Source: Sphingobacterium sp. | GTDB taxonomy: Bacteria > Bacteroidota > Bacteroidia > Sphingobacteriales > Sphingobacteriaceae | Reading direction: 5' to 3' | NCBI GenBank assembly: GCA_031286695.1 | Contig: JAITTY010000006.1 | Location: 1,291,216 to 1,355,215 of the forward strand | DNA: 64,000 nucleotides | In this document: piece after piece, positions 27,609 to 39,829 of the stretch | How positions within the stretch are numbered: the first letter of the stretch is position 1 | Layout: each line of letters starts with the position of its first letter | Position numbers and translations under genes: made by a program | Notes under the pieces: model-generated | Database searches by the model: none | What the model was told of the DNA's origin: nothing | What the model saw: the letters and a program-made list of their open reading frames with translations, nothing else

Positions 27609-28379
27609 TCAATCGAATAAAAATGAAGTTAAGGGACTCGAGCCGATTGCACGGGATGCAACTTTTCCTAAACCGGCCTCATAAGCCTTTCTCCCTGCAA
27701 TAACGGCTTCTTTGAACGCTTCCGCCATTTGTACGGGATGATTTGAAACGGCGATCGCCGTATTGACAAGGACTGCAGCAGCCCCAATTTCCATGGCTTT
27801 GGCCGCATCAGAAGGTGCACCTATTCCAGCGTCTATGACAACAGGGACATTGCTCTCCTCAATAATAATTTCGAGAAAGTCCAAGGTACGAAGCCCTTTA
27901 TTGCTACCTATAGGAGCCCCTAAAGGCATCACAACAGCGGTGCCTGCATTTTCCAGTCTTTTACAAAGTACCGGATCCGCATGGATATAAGGCATCACGA
28001 CGAAGCCCAGCTTAGCGAGTAATTCAGTAGCGCGTAAAGTTTCAATAGGATCGGGCAGTAGATAACGTGGGTCGGGATGAATTTCCAATTTTACCCAGTT
28101 TGTTTCCAGTGCCTCGCGAGCAAGTTGAGCCGCGAGCACAGCTTCTTCTGCAGTTCGTGCTCCCGAAGTATTGGGAAGTAAATGGATAGCGTTTAAGTCA
28201 AGCGCACTTATCAGGTTTTCATCACTGGTGGTCTGGTCAATCCGTTTGAGGGCAACTGTAACCAATTGGGAGGCCGAAGCCTTAATGGCATGATTCATTT
28301 CGTTGAGATCACCAAATTTTCCCGTACCCAAAAATAGTCGGGATTCAAATATGCGATCGGCTATATGTAAGTTACTCAT
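27609..28379 (-). CDS. thiG: Thiazole synthase ThiG
   Basis: A 256-residue TIM-barrel enzyme that builds the thiazole phosphate from deoxyxylulose phosphate, dehydroglycine and ThiS thiocarboxylate. The Schiff-base lysine is Lys97 in [10 protein letters not shown]; phosphate-binding sequences [30 protein letters not shown] follow. The start overlaps the thiE stop in an ATGA arrangement (28376-28379), so translation is coupled. Confidence 0.96.
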   Translation of the reverse strand: MSNLHIADRIFESRLFLGTGKFGDLNEMNHAIKASASQLVTVALKRIDQTTSDENLISALDLNAIHLLPNTSGARTAEEAVLAAQLAREALETNWVKLEIHPDPRYLLPDPIETLRATELLAKLGFVVMPYIHADPVLCKRLENAGTAVVMPLGAPIGSNKGLRTLDFLEIIIEESNVPVVIDAGIGAPSDAAKAMEIGAAAVLVNTAIAVSNHPVQMAEAFKEAVIAGRKAYEAGLGKVASRAIGSSPLTSFLFD

Positions 28380-28953
28380 ACTAAAAGTTTGTTGATAGAT
28401 GAAACAATGTGTGGAGTTTGGGTTATAATACCAGATAGCGCAATGCCATAAACTCCTATTTGTATTAGGTGGCGGATGTCTTCAAGATCATTTATGCCGC
28501 CTATCGCGAATATTGGAATAGGGGGCAAGCCTTCTTGGTGGACTTCTTGGATGATGTTTTTATATCCTGCAATCCCCAGTAGGGGACTTAATTTTTGTTT
28601 GGTTGTGGTATAGCTGAATGGCCCAAGACCGATATAGTCACAATTTTCTGTTATTCTTTGCTTTACATCAGCAAAGCTGTTGGCTGTACCGCCAATGATT
28701 TTTTCTGGCCCCAATAGATCCCGTGCTTCTGTGATGCTGCAGTCGTCCAGTCCCAGATGGACCCCATCAGCATCGATATCTTTTGCGATTTCGGGATGAT
28801 CATTGATGATACAATAAGCATCAAATTCGGAACAGGCCTTTTTGATCTGTTCGGCAAGAATATAGAGCTGTTTATTAGAAGCCTCTTTCCATCGGATTTG
28901 TATCCATTTGGCACCAGCGTCAAGCGCCTTTAAGATATTACTTTTTTGTTCTG

Positions 28954-31385
<2,432 letters not shown>

Positions 31386-31429
31386 TTACGGTGTTGATGT
31401 AAATTTTTCGGTTGATTTTTTTGAAATAA

Positions 31430-31636
31430 CTATCCGCCTTGAGATGCGGTAATCAAGATAATTTGATCATGGGCTTTAAGTTTTGTAGCTGGCCAGTCGT
31501 CCTTTGGAATAACTTGGTTATTGATCGCTACGGCCACGCCTTGCGTCATAGCAGATAATTCCAAAAGGACCAAGGCTTCAAGTGAAGGCGGTGCCGGGTC
31601 AAAAAATCGAATCTGATGGTTTATTGTAAGTTCCAT
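31430..31636 (-). CDS. thiS: Sulfur-carrier protein ThiS
   Basis: A 68-residue ubiquitin-fold protein ending in the Gly-Gly (67-68) that becomes a thiocarboxylate. It is the first gene of the operon; its start lies about 70 bases after the TPP riboswitch core, so it is the gene under the most direct control of the expression platform. Confidence 0.95.
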   Translation of the reverse strand: MELTINHQIRFFDPAPPSLEALVLLELSAMTQGVAVAINNQVIPKDDWPATKLKAHDQIILITASQGG

Positions 31637-31655
31637 TCCTTATTTTTTTGGTAAA

Positions 31656-31785
31656 ACTTTAGGAATGGCTACACGAAGACACAGTAATGCACCTTGTAGA
31701 CAGCTCACTTTTCCCTACGCCAGTATGATCCGGATCAGGTTCTAAGGGTAAAATCTCAGCCTGCACGAGCAGACACCCCTAAAGT
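31656..31785 (-). ncRNA. TPP riboswitch with expression platform
   Basis: Read leftward, the core (31785-31707) shows the THI-box landmarks: GGGGTG, GCTGAGA, ACCCTTAGAACCTGATC, and ACTGGCG followed by GGGAA. P1 is closed by ACTTT (31785-31781) with AAAGT (31711-31707). Downstream, CCTAAAGTT (about 31663-31655) is exactly complementary to the AACTTTAGG strand of P1 (about 31786-31778) and lies some 20 bases before the thiS ATG. The two pairings exclude each other. High TPP would hold P1 and change access to the thiS start region. It controls the seven-gene thi operon. Confidence 0.96.
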
Positions 31786-31904
31786 TGGGACTAAGATAGG
31801 GTTATTTTTGTGAAAGTACAGGATAATATGTAGGAAATATTTGATATATTAGTATTTTGAACAAGCTAAAACAATTTAACAACCACCAAGAACACCTCCT
31901 TTTG

Positions 31905-34544
31905 ATGCGTAGAATTTTATTGACAACGATGTTGTACATGATGGCTGGCAATGCCCAAGCACAACCTAAAAATAACTGCAGCGCTGTTCAGCTAACCTGC
32001 GAACATCTTGTTAATCCATTGGGTATCGATGCCGTCAATCCAAGATTTAGCTGGCGACTTGATGACCCGCGGAATGGCGCTCGGCAAAGCGCCTATCAGC
32101 TGTTCGTTGGGCAGGATTCGCTGGCATTGATTAAAGAGGCGAAGGGTGTTTGGGACAGTGGGAAACAGCTCAGTTCAGCCATGCTGGTTCCATACAATGG
32201 CGCAAAGTTAACAGCCCGGACCAAATACTTTTGGAAGGTGAAGGTATGGGACAAAGAAGGCCTGTCAACAAGTTCAGCCATAGCGTCTTTTGAAACGGGG
32301 ATGATGGGCAAAGACAATTGGGAAGGAAGATGGATCAGCGATGGTAAGGACATCCATGAGCGGAAAACCCCGTATTTTAGAAAAGTATTCACAACAAAGA
32401 AAAAAATTAAGTCGGCCCGTGCCTATATTGCTGTCGCCGGATTATATGAACTATCCATCAATGGTCAACGCGTGGGCGATCATCGGTTGGATCCGATGTA
32501 TACCCGATTTGACCGCCGGACACTTTATCTCGTGGAAGATGTGACCGCGCAGCTTCAAAAAGGAGAGAATGCAATTGGAGTTATTCTAGGTAACGGTTGG
32601 TACAATCATCAGCCAATGGCTGTTTGGAACTTTGATAAAGCGCCATGGCGAGACCGTCCCGCATTCTGTCTGGATCTGCATATCGTTTATGCAGATGGTT
32701 CACAAGAGACGATTGTTTCTGATGAGCAGTGGAAAACCGCTTATGGGCCAACTGTTTACAATAACATCTATACAGGGGAGCATTACGATGCAAGACTAGA
32801 AATATCCAACTGGGATAAACCAAAATTTGATGACTCGGCATGGGGAGCAGTTCAATATAGAAATGCACCATCTGCCAACTTAGTTGCCCAGCAAACCGTA
32901 CCGATCCGACTGCTGAAGTCATACCTTCCAAAGTCAATAAAGAAGATTGACCCGCAAACTTATGTCTTCGATATGGGGCAGAATATGGCCGGCATCACAA
33001 AAATAAAAGTCAAAGGATCAGCCGGAACAGTGCTGCGGATTAAACATGGTGAACGATTGCATGCAGATGGGCGTTTGGATCAGTCTAACATTGATGTCTA
33101 TTACCGGGGTGATAAAGAGGCTGAACCTTTTCAGACGGATATCCTAACGCTGAGCGGACGAGATGATGAATTTATGGCAAAGTTCGGCTATAAGGGATTC
33201 CGTTATGTCGAAATTAGCAGCAACGTACCCATTGCGCTGGATAAATCAACTGTAACGGCCTATTTTATGCATAGTGATGTGCGGCCATTAGGAGAACTTA
33301 AAACTTCTTCTGATTTGGTAAATCGGTTATGGGATGCAACCAATCATGCTTATTTGTCCAATTTGATGGGCTACCCAACAGACTGCCCACAACGGGAAAA
33401 GAATGGTTGGACGGGGGATGGGCATCTTGCAATTGAGACGGCCTTATACAATTTTGATGGAATCACAGTTTACGAAAAATGGATGGCCGATCATCGCGAT
33501 GAACAACAGGAAAATGGTGTCCTGCCTGATATTATTCCAACGGGTGGTTGGGGTTATGGTACCGCAAATGGATTGGATTGGACAAGCACGATTGCTATCA
33601 TCCCCTGGCAGATTTATCAGTTTTATGGGGATTCGCGTGCACTGGAAGACTGTTATGCGGCTATTAAACGTTATGTCGATTACGTAGATGGAATCAGTCC
33701 CTTTGGTCTGACAACCTTTGGACGTGGTGACTGGGTGCCTGTTAAGTCTTCCTCTAATCTGGAGCTCACTTCATCCGTTTATTTTTATGTCGATGCAACC
33801 ATCCTTGCTTCGGCTGCAAAGTTATTTGGACATACAGCGGATCAACAAAAATATGAATCGCTAAGCAAAAAGATTAAGACAGCTATCAATGCTAAATTTT
33901 TGGATACTTCAAAAGGAATTTACAGCAACGGAACACAGACCGAATTGAGTGTACCGTTATTTTGGGGAGTCGTGCCCGAAGAAATGAACGCTCGCGTTGC
34001 AGCCAATCTGAATAAGAAAGTTGAAGAGACCAACTTTCATTTGGATGTAGGTGTATTGGGCGCAAAAGCACTTTTGAATGCATTAAAAGATAATGGCTAT
34101 CCAGAGACTGCCTATAAGGTTGCGGTACAGGACACTTATCCATCTTGGGGATGGTGGATTGTTAACGGGGCGACCACCTTATTGGAAAACTGGGATCTAA
34201 AAGCGACACGGGACATCTCGGATAATCACATGATGTTTGGTGAGATCGGCGGTTGGTTTTTTAAATCTATTGGTGGCATTCTACCAGACCCTAAACAGCC
34301 TGGCTTTAAGCATATCCTCTTAAAGCCAATCTTTCCTCAGGGACTGAAAGAATCTGCGATCTCCTACGATTCACCGTTTGGGAAAATTGTTTCCGACTGG
34401 AAATTAAAAGGCGATAAAATTGTATACGATATCAAAATACCTGCAAATGCTACTGCAACATTCTATCCTCCGGATAATGTGAAGAGCAACGATGTTGTTC
34501 AATTGGACGCGGGTAAACATACATTGGAGCTACAGCTAAAGTAA
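31905..34544 (+). CDS. Alpha-L-rhamnosidase, GH78
   Basis: An 879-residue secreted enzyme. Signal peptide (1-20, ending AQAQ), Fn3-like domain (about 30-125), rhamnosidase N domain (about 150-320), second beta domain (about 330-425), (alpha/alpha)6 catalytic barrel (about 435-780) with the signature TDCPQREKNGWTGDG and GWGYGTANGLDWTS, and a C-terminal beta domain. It removes terminal alpha-L-rhamnose from plant glycans or glycosides, probably in the periplasm. The ATG at 31905 gives a proper signal peptide; an in-frame TTG at 31857 would add 16 non-signal residues. There is no SusC/D pair next to it. Confidence 0.92.
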   Translation: MRRILLTTMLYMMAGNAQAQPKNNCSAVQLTCEHLVNPLGIDAVNPRFSWRLDDPRNGARQSAYQLFVGQDSLALIKEAKGVWDSGKQLSSAMLVPYNGAKLTARTKYFWKVKVWDKEGLSTSSAIASFETGMMGKDNWEGRWISDGKDIHERKTPYFRKVFTTKKKIKSARAYIAVAGLYELSINGQRVGDHRLDPMYTRFDRRTLYLVEDVTAQLQKGENAIGVILGNGWYNHQPMAVWNFDKAPWRDRPAFCLDLHIVYADGSQETIVSDEQWKTAYGPTVYNNIYTGEHYDARLEISNWDKPKFDDSAWGAVQYRNAPSANLVAQQTVPIRLLKSYLPKSIKKIDPQTYVFDMGQNMAGITKIKVKGSAGTVLRIKHGERLHADGRLDQSNIDVYYRGDKEAEPFQTDILTLSGRDDEFMAKFGYKGFRYVEISSNVPIALDKSTVTAYFMHSDVRPLGELKTSSDLVNRLWDATNHAYLSNLMGYPTDCPQREKNGWTGDGHLAIETALYNFDGITVYEKWMADHRDEQQENGVLPDIIPTGGWGYGTANGLDWTSTIAIIPWQIYQFYGDSRALEDCYAAIKRYVDYVDGISPFGLTTFGRGDWVPVKSSSNLELTSSVYFYVDATILASAAKLFGHTADQQKYESLSKKIKTAINAKFLDTSKGIYSNGTQTELSVPLFWGVVPEEMNARVAANLNKKVEETNFHLDVGVLGAKALLNALKDNGYPETAYKVAVQDTYPSWGWWIVNGATTLLENWDLKATRDISDNHMMFGEIGGWFFKSIGGILPDPKQPGFKHILLKPIFPQGLKESAISYDSPFGKIVSDWKLKGDKIVYDIKIPANATATFYPPDNVKSNDVVQLDAGKHTLELQLK

Positions 34545-34607
34545 TAGGGTTTTCGCCTTTTCTTTCTCTGGATAAATAGTTGGTTTATTCCTTTGTATGG
34601 TCAGATT

Positions 34608-36074
34608 TTACAGCGCTTTTGCAAGATTTCCAAGCTGTTTTAATTTTAAAGACAGTTCATTGCTCCATGGTAAACCAATACAGAGACGCATGCAATGATA
34701 AAATTGATCCTGCAAGGTAAATATCCTTCCCGGTGAAATGCTGATCTGCAATTTAAGAGCGTAGCTGTATAGTTTTCCAGTATCAATATGTTTTGGAAAT
34801 TCCACCCACAGGGCGAGCCCACCTTGTGGCCGGCTTATTCTGGTTCCTTCAGGGAAATGACTCGCTATAATGGCTGCATAGTGCTGATAATTTTCCATTA
34901 ACGTTTGGCGAAGTTTGCGAAGATGGTTGTCGTACCTCCCAGTTAGCAGAAAATTTCCTACAGCTTCATTAATGATTGCGGTAGAGGACAGCGAATGAAT
35001 CAGTTTTAGTTTGATGATCTGTTCTTTATATTTTCCCGGGGCGACCCAGCCCACACGGAAACCCGGAGCCAAAGTTTTTGAAACTGATCCGCACCAGAGT
35101 ACATTGCCATCTAAGTCAAAAGATTTGCAGCATTTGGGGCGTTCGGCCCCAAAATGAAGGTCGCCATAGGTATCGTCTTCGATCAGCGGGATCTGATGTT
35201 TTGATAGCAGTGATACAATTTCCCGCTTTTTTTCGTCGGGCATACAGTAGCCTAAAGGCGTGTTAAAATTGGGAACCAGTAAGCAGACCTTGATTTTGTG
35301 TAATACATTTTTGAGCGTTTCAATATCGATCCCATTTATCGGGTCTGTAGCAATTTCCAGGACTTGCAGGCCTAGGCTAACAGCTAATTGGAGGATTCCG
35401 GGATAACAGGGGCTTTCGAGTGCTATTGTGTCTCCAGGTTGGGTTAAAGCCATAAGACATAAAGCCAAGGCATTCATACAGCCGTTAGTTGTCACGATAT
35501 CATCTTCATGTAGATTTCCCTCCCATGTCAATGAACGTACGGCCACCATGCGGCGTAATTTGATATTGCCCTGTAAGGGTTCATATGCTGTGCCACCATC
35601 ATTCAGTACCCGTGTTGCGAGAACAATTTCTTTCTTCAATTTCGCAACGGGCAGCAGAATTCCTGAAGGAACACCAATAGAAAATAAGGTTAAATCCCGA
35701 CGTCCTATGGTTGAATAAACGTCATTCATCAATTGGTCAGGTTGCCGGCTGTTGGCGATGGGTACAGGCTGACTAGCCGCGGCCAATGGAAGCTGCAGGT
35801 AGTTCAAGGGGCTGATGAAGTAGCCAGATTGGGGCTTGGATCGGATAAGAGAACGAGCTTCCAGCTCCAGAAACACTCTTTTCGCCGTGTTAATACTGAT
35901 CCCGTGTTCACTGCTTAAGCTTCTCACTGATGGTAGTTTCTCCCCGGCTTTTAGAACGCCAGATTTAATCTTATTGGCGATATTGTCTGCTATTTCATTG
36001 TACAAATAATCTTTTTTCACAGCATAAGGATTTATAACATGCTTCAAAGATAACTGTGTCCATTGAATTATCAA
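34608..36074 (-). CDS. MocR/PdxR-type regulator (GntR HTH fused to aminotransferase domain)
   Basis: A 488-residue protein. N-terminal GntR winged helix (about 24-90, with SGVLKAGEKLPSVRSL and ISINTAKRVFLELE), then a fold-type I aminotransferase domain (about 110-485) with the PLP lysine in SVSKTLAPGFRVGW and the pocket motif VPNFNTPLGY. MocR proteins use the PLP domain as an effector sensor. It is divergent from an EamA-type exporter only 21 bases away, so it probably regulates that gene as well as itself. The effector is unknown. Confidence 0.9.
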   Translation of the reverse strand: MIIQWTQLSLKHVINPYAVKKDYLYNEIADNIANKIKSGVLKAGEKLPSVRSLSSEHGISINTAKRVFLELEARSLIRSKPQSGYFISPLNYLQLPLAAASQPVPIANSRQPDQLMNDVYSTIGRRDLTLFSIGVPSGILLPVAKLKKEIVLATRVLNDGGTAYEPLQGNIKLRRMVAVRSLTWEGNLHEDDIVTTNGCMNALALCLMALTQPGDTIALESPCYPGILQLAVSLGLQVLEIATDPINGIDIETLKNVLHKIKVCLLVPNFNTPLGYCMPDEKKREIVSLLSKHQIPLIEDDTYGDLHFGAERPKCCKSFDLDGNVLWCGSVSKTLAPGFRVGWVAPGKYKEQIIKLKLIHSLSSTAIINEAVGNFLLTGRYDNHLRKLRQTLMENYQHYAAIIASHFPEGTRISRPQGGLALWVEFPKHIDTGKLYSYALKLQISISPGRIFTLQDQFYHCMRLCIGLPWSNELSLKLKQLGNLAKAL

Positions 36075-36095
36075 AAACTGTGACTGTACTTACTG

Positions 36096-37022
36096 ATGGC
36101 AATCGACGAACTTTGTGTTAAAGATTTAACGATGGCAGAATTAAGTATAAGTAAGGTACAGGAAAATACAGCGAATGGCTGGTTTAATGGTTTTATTGGT
36201 GTCGTATTATTCAGTGGTTCGCTACCGGCGACGCGGATGGCAGTTTTGGCATTTGATCCAGTCTTTGTGACGCTAGCAAGAGCTTCTATTGCAGGTTTAC
36301 TGGCTTTAGTAACTTTGGTGGTTTTTAAGGAAAAGCGCCCCGAGAAAATACAATTAGGTTCGTTATGCATTGTGGCAATAGGATGTGTAGTTGGGTTTCC
36401 CTTGCTGAGTGCTTTGGCCTTACAGCACATCACTTCAGCACACTCTATTGTTTTTATCGGCATTTTGCCCGTATCGACAGCTGTATTTGGTATCATACGT
36501 GGTGGCGAGCGCCCGAAGCCAATTTTTTGGCTGTTCTCTGCCTTAGGGAGTCTATTGGTTATCGGATATGCCTTGGCGCAAGGATTAACAGCCTCACCTT
36601 TAGGTGATGTTTTAATGATTTTATCGGTCATTCTATGTGGACTGGGCTATGCCGAAGGTGCAAAATTGACGAAGACACTAGGGGGATGGCAGGTGATTTC
36701 CTGGGCGCTGGTTTTGTCATTACCGATTATGCTTCCACTTACCTTTATCTATATGCCTTCTTCTTTTAATGATGTAACTATGGGTGCCTGGGGCAGTTTA
36801 GCTTATGTATCATTGTTTAGTATGTTTATCGGTTTTGTTTTCTGGTATAAGGGGCTCGCACAAGGGGGGACGGCAACAATAGGGCAGTTACAGCTACTAC
36901 AGCCATTTTTCGGCTTGGCTTTAGCAGCCTGGCTTCTTCATGAACAAGTCAGTATCGGCATGCTGGCCGTGACTGTTGGGGTTATTCTTTGTGTGGTTGG
37001 TACCAAGAAATTTGCGAAATAA
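36096..37022 (+). CDS. EamA/DMT-family transporter
   Basis: A 308-residue inner-membrane protein with about 10 helices arranged as two EamA repeats (about 20-150 and 165-305); the second repeat has the typical VFWYKGLAQGGTATIGQLQLLQPF. Such exporters carry amino acids or other metabolites. The ATG at 36132 (13th codon) is an alternative start that would give a 57-base gap to the divergent MocR gene, leaving more room for a promoter. Pairing with a MocR regulator suggests export of an amino-compound; this is inference. Confidence 0.88.
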   Translation: MAIDELCVKDLTMAELSISKVQENTANGWFNGFIGVVLFSGSLPATRMAVLAFDPVFVTLARASIAGLLALVTLVVFKEKRPEKIQLGSLCIVAIGCVVGFPLLSALALQHITSAHSIVFIGILPVSTAVFGIIRGGERPKPIFWLFSALGSLLVIGYALAQGLTASPLGDVLMILSVILCGLGYAEGAKLTKTLGGWQVISWALVLSLPIMLPLTFIYMPSSFNDVTMGAWGSLAYVSLFSMFIGFVFWYKGLAQGGTATIGQLQLLQPFFGLALAAWLLHEQVSIGMLAVTVGVILCVVGTKKFAK

Positions 37023-37068
37023 ACCCCCTGGAAATGATAGGTGGCTAATGGATCCGCATGGTAAACTA

Positions 37069-37076
37069 TAAATTTG
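37069..37076 (+). promoter_or_regulatory. Candidate -7 box upstream of grpB-like gene
   Basis: TAAATTTG matches TAnnTTTG, 77 bases before the ATG at 37154. The -33 element is not clear. It could drive the GrpB-deaminase-DinB gene string. Confidence 0.3.
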
Positions 37077-37153
37077 TTAACTTTAGCTCTTGGCACCTCA
37101 TCCAGGTTGTATAGGATGAAGAGTATTATTTGTAGCGAAAAAGACAATATATT

Positions 37154-37756
37154 ATGATTTTACCTTTTGAACCTTATAATCCGATATGGAAGGCAAAGTT
37201 CAGCAGTATCCAACGAGACCTTCATACTTTGCTGAAACCAATAGATCCGAGGATAGATCATATTGGCAGCACAGCTGTTGAGGGTTTGTCAGCTAAACCG
37301 ATTATTGATATACTGATCGGGTTGGATAAGGACAGCGACCTGGATCTTGTTCCAGTTTTATTGAAAGGCAAATCCTATGTATATTATGAGAAATACAACG
37401 AAGAGATGCCATACAGGCGTTTTTTTGTTGCCCTGATTGATCGCCCCGAAGTATTGGGCGTTCCAGAACATATTGTTCGGGGCGATGAAATTCCAGAAAG
37501 ATTGCATGATCATTCATTACGGATAGCACATATCCACAGTATTCCGTGGCAATCAGATCATTGGTTGCGTCATATCGCATTTCGGGATTATCTGCGAACG
37601 CATTCCGAAGTAAGGGATAACTATCAAAGAATTAAAGAAGAATTGGTGCTTCGGGAATGGAAAGATGGCAACGACTACAACGGTGCAAAAGATGAATTTC
37701 TGAAAGAATACGAAAGAAAAGCTATTGAATGGTATAAGAGAGTTGTGGAAAAATAA
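37154..37756 (+). CDS. GrpB-family nucleotidyltransferase-fold protein
   Basis: A 200-residue soluble protein of the GrpB/UPF0157 family (PF04229). The HIGSTAVEGLSAKPIIDILIG block (about 36-56) holds the GS and the D-x-D-like metal region of the nucleotidyltransferase fold; HIHSIPWQSDHWLRHIAFRDYL is the other conserved part. The biochemical role of the family is not settled. It is followed closely by a deaminase (12 bases) and a DinB protein (21 bases), on the same strand. Confidence 0.9.
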   Translation: MILPFEPYNPIWKAKFSSIQRDLHTLLKPIDPRIDHIGSTAVEGLSAKPIIDILIGLDKDSDLDLVPVLLKGKSYVYYEKYNEEMPYRRFFVALIDRPEVLGVPEHIVRGDEIPERLHDHSLRIAHIHSIPWQSDHWLRHIAFRDYLRTHSEVRDNYQRIKEELVLREWKDGNDYNGAKDEFLKEYERKAIEWYKRVVEK

Positions 37757-37768
37757 GATAATAAAGAT

Positions 37769-38158
37769 ATGGACCTGAAAAAAATAGCCTCTCAATTGGC
37801 TAAACCAAAAATTTTGAACGACTATATTGCCTATGCCGATGTAGCTGCGGCAATAGAAACCATAGATGGCAATGTGTATACAGGTATTAGCATTGATACA
37901 GCCTGTTCTTTAGGACATTGTGCCGAGCACAGTGCTGTTTCAGAAATGTTGAAGCATGGAGAATCACAGATCAAGGCGATGGTAGCCGTGAATAAGAGTG
38001 GAAATGCTGTTCCGCCATGTGGTCGATGTCGGGAATTGATTGGTCAGCTGTCTAAGCAAAACAGTAAAACGATCATTGAAGTTCAGGATGGAATATTTAA
38101 GACGTTGGAAGAATTAATGCCATATGACTGGAAAACAGCTACGGGATTAAATTGGTAA
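37769..38158 (+). CDS. Cytidine deaminase-family protein
   Basis: A 129-residue zinc hydrolase. Zinc-site motifs are Cys51-Ala-Glu53 (CAE, the C-type variant of the family) and Pro-Cys84-x2-Cys87 (PPCGRC). Length and motifs fit homotetrameric cytidine deaminases, including blasticidin-S-deaminase-like relatives; the natural substrate cannot be told. It may be cotranscribed with the GrpB and DinB genes. Confidence 0.87.
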   Translation: MDLKKIASQLAKPKILNDYIAYADVAAAIETIDGNVYTGISIDTACSLGHCAEHSAVSEMLKHGESQIKAMVAVNKSGNAVPPCGRCRELIGQLSKQNSKTIIEVQDGIFKTLEELMPYDWKTATGLNW

Positions 38159-38179
38159 ATTCAATAGGCAGCGTTAAAT

Positions 38180-38608
38180 ATGAAAATAATATTAGCAGAA
38201 TTTGAGGATATTATCCTTAATTTCCCCCAGCAGATCAGAGAAATAGCGGTAGCAGAATTCGAATTAAAATTAATGCCAGATAAGTGGAGTAAAAAAGAGA
38301 TTCTAGGGCATTTGGTTGATAGTACATTCGTTAATTATTCTAGGTTTATTCGAGCCCAATTTGAAGAGAATCCGCAGATATATTACAATCAGGAGGAGTA
38401 TTGTCAATGTGGAAGCTATCAAGATACTGAGGTTATACAATTATGTAATCTATGGCATTCATTGAACAGGCAATTGTTGTTTTTATTTCAGCAAATAATC
38501 GATAAAAAACTGCTAATGAGAACTTGCAACGGCCATAGTCTTGAATTTTTAATGCAAGACTATGTCGTACATTTGAAGCATCACAGAAACCAGATTTTGG
38601 CTCAATGA
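38180..38608 (+). CDS. DinB-like four-helix protein
   Basis: A 142-residue protein with the DinB/YfiT-like pattern: KWSKKEILGHLVDST (first metal His near 52) and a C-terminal QDYVVHLKHHRNQIL with two further His ligands. Members are metal-binding four-helix bundles, some acting as thiol transferases or damage-induced proteins. The function here is unknown. Confidence 0.85.
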   Translation: MKIILAEFEDIILNFPQQIREIAVAEFELKLMPDKWSKKEILGHLVDSTFVNYSRFIRAQFEENPQIYYNQEEYCQCGSYQDTEVIQLCNLWHSLNRQLLFLFQQIIDKKLLMRTCNGHSLEFLMQDYVVHLKHHRNQILAQ

Positions 38609-38715
38609 TAATCTCTGATCATAGATTTAAATAGAAATCGGTAGAATCGGCATGTTACGCTGCAGGCATTTTGTCGGGACATCAAATCTTTTTAATAATC
38701 CATAAAAAAGCGGTC

Positions 38716-39552
38716 ATGGAGATAAGACAATTAACGGAGTTGGATAAATCGGATCTATTAATTGCCATTAATGGAGCCTTCGCCGATTACATCGTACCCT
38801 TTCAATTAGGTACATCCCAATTGGAGGCCAAGATCAGGAATGAAAATATCTTGATGGACTGGTCTGTAGGTGTTTTTGATGGGGCTCGACTTGTTGCTTT
38901 TATCCTAAATGGCATGCGACAAATTGAAGGTAAGACAGTAATTTATAATGCTGGCACGGGTGTTTTGCCTGCATACAGAGGCAAGGGTGTGGTTGGGAAA
39001 ATGTATGGATTTATCCAGCCTTTCTTTAAAGAACGTCATGTGAAGCAATTATTTCTGGAGGTTATAGATAACAATCTATCTGCTATTCGGGCGTATGAAA
39101 AAAATGGATTTGTTAAAGGACGCAAACTATTGTGCTTTGGAGGGGAGCTTCAAGTAAGTGCGCGACCATTTTCTTGCAGTATAAAACTTATGCACAATTT
39201 TCCTTGGGATATCTTACAAGCTTTCTGGGATATTGAGCCTAGCTGGCAAAATACGAGAATGAGTATGGAATTAGTTCAGCCGACAGGACTGGGGGCATTC
39301 ATTGGTTCGGATCTGGTGGGGTATATCTTATTCAGCTCGCACAACAATCGGATCTACCATATTGCGGTAGCGGTACAGCATAGGCGGAAAGGTATTGCCA
39401 CCCAACTCTTAACTGAACTTAAAAAGTATCTATCAAGCACCCAGATACAGCTAAATAATGTTGACGAAAAAGCCGAAAATCTGAAGTTTTTCTTAAAAAA
39501 GTGTGGTTTGACCAATAGAATCAACCAATTTGAAATGATTAAGAATATATAA
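38716..39552 (+). CDS. Double-domain GNAT acetyltransferase
   Basis: A 278-residue protein with two GNAT halves. The first (about 1-150) has GVLPAYRGKGVVGKMYGF, a full acetyl-CoA loop, and the second (about 165-278) has VAVQHRRKGIATQLL. The acceptor is unknown. The ATG at 38716 (MEIRQL) gives the normal GNAT beginning; an in-frame start 45 bases upstream adds residues without likeness. Confidence 0.88.
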   Translation: MEIRQLTELDKSDLLIAINGAFADYIVPFQLGTSQLEAKIRNENILMDWSVGVFDGARLVAFILNGMRQIEGKTVIYNAGTGVLPAYRGKGVVGKMYGFIQPFFKERHVKQLFLEVIDNNLSAIRAYEKNGFVKGRKLLCFGGELQVSARPFSCSIKLMHNFPWDILQAFWDIEPSWQNTRMSMELVQPTGLGAFIGSDLVGYILFSSHNNRIYHIAVAVQHRRKGIATQLLTELKKYLSSTQIQLNNVDEKAENLKFFLKKCGLTNRINQFEMIKNI

Positions 39553-39829
39553 TAGTTGAAATAAAATTTGTAATGCGAAATCTTATTTCAACTATTATGT
39601 AAATCAGCGCAAATACAGCTGATATTTATTTTTTAATAAAAAAAATAAACAATTTTCGTTATAAGCTTGTTATCTATTAGCTGGTTATAAAGACTCTTTC
39701 TAGTATGAGATCTTGGGGCCGGCCGAGCTAGTTTATAATCTCGAAAAAATAAAAATGTAACTGCCATTACCGCCATTTTTCCAAAGTATACCAACTGCTG
39801 CATTTCAAAAAACACTAATTTTTAAACAT

